A stretch of DNA of 64,000 nucleotides, taken from NCBI GenBank assembly GCA_023460975.1, contig JAEWOG010000067.1:1-64000 (forward strand). The letters run 5' to 3'. Positions 23,742 through 31,630 of this stretch are shown piece after piece. Made by a program: the position numbers and the translations under genes. Under the pieces are notes generated by a model. The model did not search any database and had not been told where the DNA came from. It saw only the letters and a program-made list of their open reading frames with translations. Positions within the stretch are counted from its first letter, which is position 1; each line of letters starts with the position of its first letter. This DNA is from Actinomycetes bacterium. Its GTDB lineage: Bacteria; Actinomycetota; Actinomycetes; Propionibacteriales; Nocardioidaceae.

Positions 23742-24854
23742 TCAGGGCTGCGGCACGACGTCCAGGTCCTGCGCGGTGTTGACCGTGCTGCCGGGGATGG
23801 CTGCAAGGTCCAGCAGGTCCAGGGCGAGGTTGCCGAGCGCCGCGTTGCGCACGGGCTGACGCGTGGCGTAGCCGGGTCGCTTCTTGCCGGGGTTGCGGTA
23901 GTCGCTGTTGAGCGCGTACAGGTCGCTGCCCGCCTCCACGCCAGGCGCGCGGACGGCGAACAGGATGCGCGTGTTGCCGAGGACTCGGCGCTTCGCGTGG
24001 TTGGCACCGACGCCGCCGTGGTCCGAGGTCAGGATCACGGCCGTGGTCGCGGCCGCGCTGGAGTTGTCGACGCTGGTCAGGACGCGTCCCACGAGCTTGT
24101 CGGTGGCCTTCACCGCACTCAGGTACTTCGGGCTCATGAATCCCGAGGCGTGGCCGGCCTTGTCGGGCAGCGAGAGGTGCAGGAACCGGAAGGCGCGCGG
24201 CGTGGTCAGGTCGGCGTTGAACGCCGTGACCAGAGCCGGGTTGTCCTCGTTGATCGTCACCTGGTCGATGGCGGTGGGCCACGAGCGCTCCCACAGGGAG
24301 AACTTCGTCTTCGCGGCGAACAGCGACGTCGACATCCCGGCATCGTGGACCTCGGTGAACACCGAGGACACCTCACCGCCCGCGGCGTCCTGCACGGTGG
24401 CGGGCTTCGTACGGTCGTCGTTCCACGTCACCCCGTGACCGCCCTTGCTCGCCGTGATCCGGCGCGAGGTGACCATGCCCGTGTGGTTGGGCAGGGTGAT
24501 GGTGAGCTCGTACGCCGAGCGCGCGTTCGTCGTGGAGGCCCCGTCGGCGAGCAGACGGTGCAGGTTCGGGGTCCGCTTCGCGCCGAGCTTGGTCAGCGAC
24601 GTCGGGTTGAGGCCGTCGATCGAGATGGCGACGACGCTGGTGACATCCGCGGTGGGAGCGGCGGTGGGAGTGGCGGTGGGCGTCGCGGTGGGAGTCGCCG
24701 TGGCGGTCGCGGTCGCGGTGGGGGCCTCCGGCCGGGCCGCAGCGCCCGCAGCGGCGGTCGACGTGGCCGGCGGGGTGGCCATGCCGGACTGGCCGAGCGC
24801 GAGGACGGCGGTGCCGACGAGGGCCGCGGCGGCGGGGACGAGACGAAGACGCAT
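23742..24854 (-). CDS. secreted type I phosphodiesterase/nucleotide pyrophosphatase (alkaline phosphatase fold)
   Basis: This protein of about 370 aa begins with a signal peptide (MRLRLVPAAAALVGTAVLAL), followed by a low-complexity linker of Thr-Ala/Pro-Thr-Ala repeats (residues about 48-72). The catalytic domain has 'VVAISIDGLNP' (metal Asp), 'ITLPNHTGMVTSR' (nucleophile Thr/metal region), 'LHLSLPDKAGHASGFMSP' and 'VILTSDHGGVGANH' (Asp-His metal pair). It should hydrolyse phosphodiester or pyrophosphate bonds outside the cell. It occupies the slot where mycobacteria have a rhomboid protease between cysM and murI. GTG 24863 is an alternative start. Confidence 0.82.
   Translation of the reverse strand: MRLRLVPAAAALVGTAVLALGQSGMATPPATSTAAAGAAARPEAPTATATATATPTATPTATPTAAPTADVTSVVAISIDGLNPTSLTKLGAKRTPNLHRLLADGASTTNARSAYELTITLPNHTGMVTSRRITASKGGHGVTWNDDRTKPATVQDAAGGEVSSVFTEVHDAGMSTSLFAAKTKFSLWERSWPTAIDQVTINEDNPALVTAFNADLTTPRAFRFLHLSLPDKAGHASGFMSPKYLSAVKATDKLVGRVLTSVDNSSAAATTAVILTSDHGGVGANHAKRRVLGNTRILFAVRAPGVEAGSDLYALNSDYRNPGKKRPGYATRQPVRNAALGNLALDLLDLAAIPGSTVNTAQDLDVVPQP
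24650..24722 (-). repeat. short tandem repeat encoding a Thr-Ala-Pro linker
   Basis: GCGGTGGGAGTG-type 12-bp units and GCGGTC 6-bp units recur in tandem and encode alternating PTA and TA residues in the secreted phosphodiesterase. Copy number is likely unstable. Confidence 0.7.
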
Positions 24855-24944
24855 GGTCGCCACCCTAGAGTGGCGGCCCAGATGTGACGGGTTCGACGCG
24901 CTCGCAGCCGTGCGCGCAGGCCCAACTCCGCCTAGCCTTGCGAC

Positions 24945-25757
24945 ATGCGTGCCCAGAGTCCCGACGCCCCGATCGGCATCTTCGACTCAGGCTTCGGCGG
25001 ACTCACCGTGGCGCGCTCGGTCATCGACCAGTTGCCGCACGAGTCGGTGCTCTACCTCGGCGACACCGCCCGCCAGCCGTACGGGCCCAAGCCGATCAGT
25101 GAAGTGCGCGAGTACGCACTGGAGTGCCTCGACCACCTCTACGACGCGGGCGTCAAGGCCCTTGTGATCGCCTGCAACTCGGCCAGCGCGGCGATGCTCC
25201 GCGATGCGCGGGAGCGCTACGACGTCCCCGTGATCGAAGTGATCCTCCCGGCCGCACGCCGGGCAGTCGCGGCAAGCCGTACGGGGCGCATCGGCGTGAT
25301 CAGCACCCGCGCCACGGCCGAGTCGATGGCGTACCAGGACGCGTTGGCCGCAGTGCCAGGCATCGAACTGTCGGTGCAGGCGTGCCCCGCGTTCGTCGAC
25401 TTCGTCGAGCGAGGAGTCACCTCGGGGCCCGAACTACTGGCTGCCGCCCACGAATACTTGGACCCGCTGGTCGACGCACAGGTCGACACGCTCATCCTCG
25501 GGTGCACGCACTACCCGCTGCTGACCGGCGTCATCTCGTACGTGATGGGGGACCAGGTGACGATGGTGTCCTCGGCGGAGGAGTGCGGCAAGGACGTCTA
25601 CAAGATGCTGGTGGGCACCGACCTGATCCGCTCCGAGGGCACGCCGGAGTACGTCTTCTCCACGACGGGAAGTCCCGAGGAGTTCGCCACGATCGGACGC
25701 CGGTTCCTCGGCTCCGAACTGCTGAGTGCGTCCCAGTTCGCGGGGGGTCTGCGATGA
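24945..25757 (+). CDS. murI: glutamate racemase
   Basis: This 270-aa enzyme makes D-glutamate for peptidoglycan. The two catalytic cysteines are in place: Cys77 (VIACNSASAA) and Cys187 (LGCTHYPLL). 'GIFDSGFGGLTVARSV' and 'YLGDTARQPYGPKP' form the substrate pocket. The start is ATG 24945. Its stop overlaps the MBL gene start (ATGA), matching Rv1338-Rv1339. Confidence 0.96.
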   Translation: MRAQSPDAPIGIFDSGFGGLTVARSVIDQLPHESVLYLGDTARQPYGPKPISEVREYALECLDHLYDAGVKALVIACNSASAAMLRDARERYDVPVIEVILPAARRAVAASRTGRIGVISTRATAESMAYQDALAAVPGIELSVQACPAFVDFVERGVTSGPELLAAAHEYLDPLVDAQVDTLILGCTHYPLLTGVISYVMGDQVTMVSSAEECGKDVYKMLVGTDLIRSEGTPEYVFSTTGSPEEFATIGRRFLGSELLSASQFAGGLR

Positions 25758-26509
25758 GATTGACCGTCGTCGGCTGCGCCGGCTCCTACCCGGGCCCCGA
25801 CTCCTCGGCGAGCTGCTACATGCTCGAGGAGGAGCACGACGGCCGGACCTGGCGGATCCTGCTCGACCTCGGCAGCGGCGCCCTGGGGCAGCTGCAACGC
25901 TATGCGGACCCGCTGGCGATCGACGGGGTGTTCCTGAGCCATCTGCATGCCGACCACTGCCTCGACATGTGCGGCTACTACGTGCTGCGCAAGTACAAGC
26001 CCGGCGGTCCCGCACCCCTGCTTCCCGTGTGGGGTCCGACCGGGACGGCGGAACGGATGGCCGCCGCGTACGACCTGCCCGTGGACCCGGGGATGACCGA
26101 GGAGTTCGACTTCCGCACGCACGGGGAGGCCGTGCAGGTGGGGCCCTTCGTCGTGGAGACCGTCCGCGTCGCCCACCCGGTGGAGGCGTACGCCCTGCGC
26201 GTCAGGGCCGGTGGCCGGACGCTCGTCTACTCCGGGGACACCGGACCGTGCGAGGCCTTCACCGAATTCGCGCGCGGGGCTGACCTGCTGCTGGCCGAGG
26301 CGTCGTTCGAGGAGGGGCGGGACAATCCACCCGACCTGCACCTGACCGGCGCGGAGTGCGGCACGGTGGCGACCAGTGGCGGGGTCGGCGGACTCGTGCT
26401 GACCCACATCCCGCCGTGGCACGACCCCCAGGTCGTGATGGACGAGGCCCGCACCACGTGGACCGGCCCGCTGGGTCTTGCGATCCCGGGTGGGGTCTTC
26501 GAGGTCTAG
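25754..26509 (+). CDS. metallo-beta-lactamase-fold phosphodiesterase (Rv1339-like)
   Basis: This 251-aa protein has the MBL metal motif 'LSHLHADHCLD' (His63, His65, Asp67, His68), 'YSGDTGPC' with a bridging Asp and the C-terminal 'LTHIPPWHDP'. Its position directly after murI and its length match M. tuberculosis Rv1339, reported to be an atypical class II cAMP phosphodiesterase, so cyclic nucleotide hydrolysis is the best guess. It is translationally coupled to murI. Confidence 0.85.
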   Translation: MRLTVVGCAGSYPGPDSSASCYMLEEEHDGRTWRILLDLGSGALGQLQRYADPLAIDGVFLSHLHADHCLDMCGYYVLRKYKPGGPAPLLPVWGPTGTAERMAAAYDLPVDPGMTEEFDFRTHGEAVQVGPFVVETVRVAHPVEAYALRVRAGGRTLVYSGDTGPCEAFTEFARGADLLLAEASFEEGRDNPPDLHLTGAECGTVATSGGVGGLVLTHIPPWHDPQVVMDEARTTWTGPLGLAIPGGVFEV

Positions 26510-26527
26510 GGGCCGCTGGCACCCGGG

Positions 26528-27199
26528 CTACTCAGCGCCCGCGTCGTGGACGCGCAGCGCGATCTGGACGCGGTTGGTGACCTGCAGCTTCTCCATCAGT
26601 TTGGACACGTGGGCCTTGACCGTGGGCACGGACAGGTGCAGCTCGGAGGCGATCTCGGCGTTGGTGATGCCGCGCCCCACACAGCGGGCCACCTCGAGCT
26701 CGCGCGCGGTCAGGGTCGCCATGAGCGTGCCCGCCTCGGTGAGGCGTTCTAGCGTCGAGTCGCGCTGCAGACGGTCCAGGAGGGTACGCGTGGCCGCAGG
26801 CGAGATGATCGCCTCTCCCGCCGCCACCCGGCGTACGGACTCGACGATCTGCGCGGGCGGGGTGTCCTTGAGCAGGAACCCGCTGGCGCCGGACGCCAGC
26901 GCGCCCACGACGTAGTCGTCCGCATCGAACGTGGTGAGCACGAGCACGGCGGGACCGTCAGCGCGGCTGCGCAGCGCGCGGGTGGCCGTCAACCCGCTGG
27001 TGCCGGGCATGCGGATGTCCATGAGGACCACGTCGGGGGAGAGGGCGTCGGTGAGGGCCACGCCCTCGGCTCCGTCGGCCGCCTCGCCCACGACCTCGAT
27101 GTCGGCCTGCCCGCCCAGCATCAACACGAGTGCTGAGCGCACGAGCGCGTCGTCGTCGACGACGAGCACCCGAATCTTGGTCAGTTCCACGGGATCCAT
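26528..27199 (-). CDS. NarL/FixJ family response regulator
   Basis: This 223-aa regulator has a receiver domain with phosphoacceptor Asp61 (VVLMDIRMPG), acidic pocket 'VVDDD' and Lys in 'GFLLKDTP', followed by a LuxR-type HTH: 'TARELEVARCVGRGITNAEI' and 'ASELHLSVPTVKAHVSKLME'. The ATG at 27199 lies inside the kinase gene, overlapping it by 19 bases, so the two are coupled. The target genes are unknown; a dyad upstream of the kinase suggests autoregulation. Confidence 0.93.
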   Translation of the reverse strand: MDPVELTKIRVLVVDDDALVRSALVLMLGGQADIEVVGEAADGAEGVALTDALSPDVVLMDIRMPGTSGLTATRALRSRADGPAVLVLTTFDADDYVVGALASGASGFLLKDTPPAQIVESVRRVAAGEAIISPAATRTLLDRLQRDSTLERLTEAGTLMATLTARELEVARCVGRGITNAEIASELHLSVPTVKAHVSKLMEKLQVTNRVQIALRVHDAGAE

Positions 27200-28338
27200 C
27201 CCTCCACCTCGAAGTGGTCGTCGTCGAGCGCGGACGCCAGCCGGCCGCCGCGCAGTTCGGCGCGCTCGCGCAACCCGAGCAGGCCCAGCCCCGCGCCTCG
27301 CGCGTGCCCGGGGTCCTCGGACAGGTGGTTGCGCAGTCGTACGGTCAGGCCCTGCCGCTCGTCCCCGGACAGCGAGATCTCCAGCGTCTGGCCGGGGGCG
27401 TGCTTGCGCGCGTTGGTGATGCCCTCCTGGAGGATCCGGTACAGCGTGCGGCCCGCGGGCTCGGGGAGATCCGAGGCATGCGCGATCCGGTTGGAGATGC
27501 GGACGCGGGTGCCGGCCTTGCCCGCTTCGTCGATCAGCTCGGGCAGGTCGGCGAGGGTCGGCTGGGGGCGTTCGACCAACTCGCCGGAGTCGTCGCGCAG
27601 GACGCCGAGGATGCTGCGCAGTTCGTCGAGGGCACTGTTGGCCTGGGTCTGGATCTCCGTGAGACCGGCGCGCAGGCGATCGGCGTCGAGGTCCGTACGG
27701 AACGCCAGGGCGCCCGCCCCCATCGACACCTGGGTGATGCGGTGGGCGAGCACGTCGTGCATCTCCCGCGCGATCCGCGAGCGCTCGGTGGTGCGGGCCT
27801 GGACCACGCGGCGCTCCTGCTCCTCGCGCTGCTCGGCGATCCTGCGGCGCCGGTTCACGACGAGTTCCCGGCTCGACCCGAGGAAACTGCCCCAGCCCAT
27901 CATCGCGATGTTGATCGCGACCGTGGCGATGAGGCCGTAGACGAGGTCGTCGGAGCTCATGCCGTACGGCGCCACGAGCGCATAGATGGATGCGCAGATC
28001 GCGTTCGCGCTGCCCACGAGCAGGATCTCCCCGAGCTTGCGGCGCGTCGCGACCGACACCGCCGCGAGCGTGGCGGGCCCGGCGGCGATGCCCGAGAGGG
28101 TGCTCAGTGCGGCGATCACCACGGCGATCCGTACGGGGGCCTGGTGGCGCATCAGCACGAGGGGATAGGCGATCGCCCCGAGCGCGATGTCGATCCAGAA
28201 CAGGGTGCGATACTCGTCGCGCATCGCCTCGTACGTCGACCCGAACAGCAGCCCCGAGATCAGCAGGCACAGCCCGATGCGCCACGCGTGATCGCGCAGC
28301 CGCAGGTGGTGTGCGGGGTCGAGGGGGTCGGGGGTCAC
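27181..28338 (-). CDS. membrane sensor histidine kinase (HisKA_3)
   Basis: This 385-aa kinase has about five to six N-terminal membrane segments (residues 20-150), a coiled 'RRRRIAEQREEQERRVVQAR' linker, the HisKA_3 box with His194 (IAREMHDVLAHRITQVSMGA), and a C-terminal ATPase with 'ILQEGITNARKHA' (N box) and 'GAGLGLLGLRERAELRGG' (G box). It phosphorylates the downstream response regulator. The start is GTG 28338. It interrupts the conserved MBL-rph gene order. The signal is not predictable. Confidence 0.92.
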   Translation of the reverse strand: MTPDPLDPAHHLRLRDHAWRIGLCLLISGLLFGSTYEAMRDEYRTLFWIDIALGAIAYPLVLMRHQAPVRIAVVIAALSTLSGIAAGPATLAAVSVATRRKLGEILLVGSANAICASIYALVAPYGMSSDDLVYGLIATVAINIAMMGWGSFLGSSRELVVNRRRRIAEQREEQERRVVQARTTERSRIAREMHDVLAHRITQVSMGAGALAFRTDLDADRLRAGLTEIQTQANSALDELRSILGVLRDDSGELVERPQPTLADLPELIDEAGKAGTRVRISNRIAHASDLPEPAGRTLYRILQEGITNARKHAPGQTLEISLSGDERQGLTVRLRNHLSEDPGHARGAGLGLLGLRERAELRGGRLASALDDDHFEVEGWIPWN

Positions 28339-28356
28339 GCCGCGAGCGTAGTCGAC

Positions 28357-28374
28357 CCCCTACTTTGGTAGGGG
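28357..28374. promoter_or_regulatory. inverted repeat before the two-component operon
   Basis: CCCCTAC-TTTG-GTAGGGG is a perfect 7+7 dyad 19 bases upstream of the kinase start. Its position fits an autoregulatory response-regulator site. Binding is inferred only. Confidence 0.55.
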
Positions 28375-28434
28375 CAACTTCTGGACCTACGAGTCATTGT
28401 CCTGATGCGTTGGGTAGGGAAACCTTGACGCAGA

Positions 28435-28463
28435 GACAGCCTCTCGCGGGGGCGGGGGCTGTC
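28435..28463. other. structured intergenic segment before rph
   Basis: GACAGCC (28435-28441) pairs with GGCTGTC (28457-28463). Just downstream GGGCTCTCCGC (near 28469) is complementary, with one bulge, to GCGGAGGGCCC (near 28516), enclosing TGACT-C-AGTCA. The gap 28375-28603 has no gene and may hold a leader or small RNA; nothing else supports either. Confidence 0.35.
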
Positions 28464-28603
28464 GTGAGGGCTCTCCGCTGCACCACCACTGACTCAGTCA
28501 CCTGGGCGAGTGCGCGGAGGGCCCCACTTCTTTGTCGGGACGCATGCAGCGCGAGATCTCTCCGGTGACGCGAGTGTCGGTGCCCGGGTCTAGGGTTCGA
28601 GGC

Positions 28604-29338
28604 ATGTCTGAGACCCGTATCCCCCGAGCCGATGGCCGCGCCGACGACGAGCTGCGCCCCGTGAAGATCACCCGCAACTGGCTGGATCACGCCGCGGGCT
28701 CCGTGCTGGTCGAGTTCGGCGGCACGCGAGTGCTGTGCGCCGCGTCGGCCTCGGAGGGCGTGCCGCGCTGGCGCAAGGGTTCGGGTCTGGGCTGGGTGAC
28801 CGCCGAGTACGCCATGCTCCCGGCCGCCACCAACACCAGGTCTGATCGTGAGTCGGTCAAGGGGCGCATCGGCGGACGCACGCACGAGATCTCGCGCCTG
28901 ATCGGACGCTCCCTGCGGGCGGTCGTCGACTACAAGGCGCTCGGCGAGAACACGATCGTCCTCGACTGCGACGTCCTTCAGGCCGATGGCGGCACGCGGA
29001 CGGCTGCGATCACGGGCGCGTACGTCGCGCTGGCCGATGCCGTCGCGCACCTGCGCGCTCAGGGTGCGCTGGCAGGCGAGCCGCTCATCGGGTCGGTGGC
29101 GGCGGTCAGCGTCGGCATCATCGACGGCACGCCGCGCCTCGACCTTCCCTACGTGGAGGATGTGCGCGCCGAGACCGACATGAACGTCGTCATGACCGGT
29201 GAGGGGGCCTTCGTCGAGGTGCAGGGGACGGCCGAGGGCGCAGCGTTCGACCGCGCCGAGCTCGACGCCCTGCTCGACCTGGCCACCAAGGGCTGCGCGG
29301 ACCTGACCGCGCTGCAGCGGGCCGCGCTCGATGGCTGA
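28604..29338 (+). CDS. rph: ribonuclease PH
   Basis: This 244-aa phosphorolytic exoribonuclease trims tRNA 3' ends. 'RPVKITRNWLDHAAGSVLVE', 'GWVTAEYAMLPAATNTRSDR', 'GRTHEISRLIGRSLRAVVD' and 'DCDVLQADGGTRTAAITGAY' are diagnostic; the last carries the catalytic Asp region. The start is ATG 28604. It overlaps rdgB by 8 bases, the usual rph-rdgB pairing. Confidence 0.97.
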   Translation: MSETRIPRADGRADDELRPVKITRNWLDHAAGSVLVEFGGTRVLCAASASEGVPRWRKGSGLGWVTAEYAMLPAATNTRSDRESVKGRIGGRTHEISRLIGRSLRAVVDYKALGENTIVLDCDVLQADGGTRTAAITGAYVALADAVAHLRAQGALAGEPLIGSVAAVSVGIIDGTPRLDLPYVEDVRAETDMNVVMTGEGAFVEVQGTAEGAAFDRAELDALLDLATKGCADLTALQRAALDG

Positions 29339-29951
29339 CGCACCGGCCGTCTTCCTGGCCTCGCGCAACGCCAAGAAGATCGCGGAGATGGAGCGCATCC
29401 TCGCCGAGCACGTGCCCGGTATCCGGGTCGTGGGGCTGGACGACGTGGCTGCGTACGACGAACCGGTCGAGGACGCGCCGACCTTCGAGGGCAACGCTCT
29501 GCTGAAGGCTCGTGCCGGGGTGGCCGCCACAGGTCTGCCCTCGATCGCCGACGACTCCGGCCTGTGCGTCGACGAGTTGAACGGGATGCCGGGGGTGCTG
29601 TCGGCGCGGTGGTCCGGCCGGCCCAAGGACGACACCCGCAACAACACGCTGCTGCTCGACCAGCTCCTCGACACCCCCGACGAGCGTCGTACGGCGCACT
29701 TCCGCTGTGCCATCGCCTGGGTCATGCCCGGCGGGGTGGAGCGGGTCGTGCACGGTCAGATGGACGGACGCATCATTCGGGAGATGCGTGGCGCAGGCGG
29801 CTTCGGCTACGACGTCCTGTTCGTCGCCGACGAGCACGCGGCCCAGGGCACGACGTCCGCCGAACTCTCGCCCGCCGACAAGGACGCGATCTCACACCGA
29901 GGCCGAGCACTGCGGGAGCTTGCCCCGCTCGTCGCTGCTGACCTGGCCTGA
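29331..29951 (+). CDS. rdgB: non-canonical purine NTP pyrophosphatase (RdgB/HAM1)
   Basis: This 206-aa housecleaning enzyme hydrolyses ITP, dITP and XTP to monophosphates. It shows 'VFLASRNAKKIAEMERIL', 'TFEGNALLKARAGVAATGLP', 'IADDSGLCVDELNGMPGV' and 'GFGYDVLFV', plus the closing 'KDAISHRGRALREL'. It is translationally coupled to rph. A 13-copy repeat array begins 68 bases after its stop. Confidence 0.96.
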   Translation: MADAPAVFLASRNAKKIAEMERILAEHVPGIRVVGLDDVAAYDEPVEDAPTFEGNALLKARAGVAATGLPSIADDSGLCVDELNGMPGVLSARWSGRPKDDTRNNTLLLDQLLDTPDERRTAHFRCAIAWVMPGGVERVVHGQMDGRIIREMRGAGGFGYDVLFVADEHAAQGTTSAELSPADKDAISHRGRALRELAPLVAADLA

Positions 29952-30502
29952 GGCGGGGTCTGGGCGTACGCGTCGGGGTGTGCCTCGGGTGTGCGTTCTG
30001 GGTGTGCGTTCTGGGTGTGCGTCATACGAACCCGTACGGCCGGGCCTCGCGTCATACGAACCGGTGTTGTCGGGCCCCGCGTCATACGAACTCGTTCGCC
30101 CGGGCCCCGCGTGATACGAACCGGCACGTATAGGTCTGGGTTTGTATGACGCGTGGGGACGCAGGGCGGGTACGTATGACGCGCGGGGCGTTCGGGTGGC
30201 TTTGTATGACGCTTGAGCGCGTCGGCGCGAGCTGGGTGGCGTACGACGGGGGCTCGCGTCATACGAACTCGTTCGCCCGGGCCCCGCGTCATACGAACCG
30301 GCGTTGTCGGGCCCCGCGTCATACGAACCGGCACCAATAGGTCTTGGTTTGTATGACGCGTGGGGGACGCAGGGCGGGTTTGTATGACGCGCGGGGGACA
30401 ACGCCGGGTTCGTATGACGCCTGGGCTGCACCCGGGCTACCGCGCGGGTGGGTGCGACCCGTACGACGCAACCCGCGGAGTCGGGCTTCGTACGGCCCAG
30501 CG
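29952..30502. repeat. intergenic repeat array, 13 copies of a 13-bp word at 30-bp period
   Basis: The word GCGTCATACGAAC occurs in forward orientation at 30019, 30049, 30079, 30109 (one mismatch), 30256, 30286 and 30316, and in reverse orientation (GTT(C/T)GTATGACGC or close) at 30140, 30170, 30200, 30347, 30378 and 30408. Spacing within each run is 30-31 bp. The order is FFFF RRR then FFF RRR, so two inverted super-units are present, each with a related centre (GGCACGTATAGGTCT or GGCACCAATAGGTCT). Each F-to-R junction can form an 18-bp stem. It separates convergent rdgB and the BASS transporter. Before it, GGGTGTGCGTTCT repeats in tandem (29985-30020). I see no credible gene in the 551 bases. 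Confidence 0.9.
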
Positions 30503-31375
30503 TCAGGCGGGCTGGGTCACTCGCTGGACCTCGCGGCTGGAGACCCACTTCCCCCAGAGGGCGGCGAAGACGAACATGATCAGCGAGTAGACGGCAGCCG
30601 GGATCGAGATCTCCACGGAGTCCATCACCTCGACGGCGACGACGATGGCGAGGGTCGAGTTGTGCACGCCGATCTCCATGGAGGACGCGATGGCCTGGGG
30701 GCCGGGGACCCCCAGCGCCTTCGGCACGAAGTACCCGATCAGGAGGCTGATCGCGCAGAAGAGCGCGGCCGCCAGTCCGATCTTGGCCAGGTAGTCCGTG
30801 ATGTTGTCGCGCTCGGAGATGATGACGCCGAGGATCAGGATGGCGAGGATCACGGCCGAGGCGATGCGTACGGTCTTGTCCATCCGGGCCGCGAAACCGG
30901 GGGCCTTGGCCTTGACGAGCATGCCGAGACCCACGGGGATGAGGATCAACGCGAAGACGTTGAGCAGTTCACCCAGGGGCAGGGAGACGTCGACGTCCTC
31001 GCCGAAGTGGTTGATCGCGATGCCGGTGATGAGGGGCAGCGTCAGGATCGCCACCACCGTGTTGATGGCGGTCAGCGAGATGTTGAGGGCGACATCACCG
31101 CGGAAGAGGTGGCTGAAGAGCGCCGCGGTGGTTCCGCCGGGGGAGGCGGCCAGCAGCATCATGCCGATGCCGAGGAGGGCCGGCAGGTCCAGCGCCAGGA
31201 TCAGGCCGAAGCAGATCGCCGGGAGCAGCAGCAGTTGGCACGTCAGGGCGATGGCCGCTGCCTTCGGGTTGCGGCCAACACGCTTGAAGTCCTCGATGCA
31301 CAGATCCAGCCCGAGGCCGAACATGATGATGCCGAGGGCGATCGGGAGACCGATGGTCGTCAACGCTGAATCCAT
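30503..31375 (-). CDS. bile acid:sodium symporter (BASS) family transporter
   Basis: This 290-aa protein has about nine to ten membrane helices. Characteristic stretches are 'IMFGLGLDLCIEDFKRVGRN', 'GIGMMLLAASPGGTTAALFS', the NISLTAINTVVAILTLP helix and 'SMEIGVHNSTLAIVVAVEV', the family's crossover regions. Bacterial relatives import organic anions such as pantoate or keto acids with sodium; the substrate here is unknown. It converges on rdgB across the repeat array. Confidence 0.9.
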   Translation of the reverse strand: MDSALTTIGLPIALGIIMFGLGLDLCIEDFKRVGRNPKAAAIALTCQLLLLPAICFGLILALDLPALLGIGMMLLAASPGGTTAALFSHLFRGDVALNISLTAINTVVAILTLPLITGIAINHFGEDVDVSLPLGELLNVFALILIPVGLGMLVKAKAPGFAARMDKTVRIASAVILAILILGVIISERDNITDYLAKIGLAAALFCAISLLIGYFVPKALGVPGPQAIASSMEIGVHNSTLAIVVAVEVMDSVEISIPAAVYSLIMFVFAALWGKWVSSREVQRVTQPA

Positions 31376-31529
31376 GGGCGGACCCTATGGGTGATCCACC
31401 TCACACGGATCCCCGGTGTCCTCCGGGGCCGGCGTCCGTTATCGAATCGTGACGCTCCGGCGGCTGCCTGGAGGGGGGTGCCCGAACCCGTCGGTGGTGC
31501 CCCCTAGATTGGCTGCACGCGGATGGCGG

Positions 31530-31611
31530 TGCCGAAGGGGGGACTCGAACCCCCACGCCCACGGGCACAGGAACCTAAATCCTGCGTGTCTGCCAATTCC
31601 ACCACTTCGGC
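31530..31611 (-). tRNA. tRNA-Leu (UAG)
   Basis: The minus strand folds as a class II tRNA: acceptor GCCGAAG/CTTCGGC, anticodon stem CAGGA/TCCTG with loop TTTAGGT (anticodon TAG), long variable arm, and T-arm GGGGG-TTCGAGT-CCCCC. The discriminator is A; the following CC is encoded but not the final A. It lies 19 bases from the divergent ABC transporter ATG. Confidence 0.95.
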
Positions 31612-31630
31612 TACTGGGGAGAGTCTAGGG

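Noticed and set aside
30019..30420. CRISPR array, because repeats recur at regular 30-bp steps
   Set aside because: The repeats are only 13 bp, change orientation, and the intervals are related to each other rather than unique; no cas genes are nearby.
29807..30548. Open frames through the repeat array encoding decapeptide repeats
   Set aside because: The period of 30 keeps all frames open on both strands automatically; the frames run into the antisense of rdgB and have no start context.
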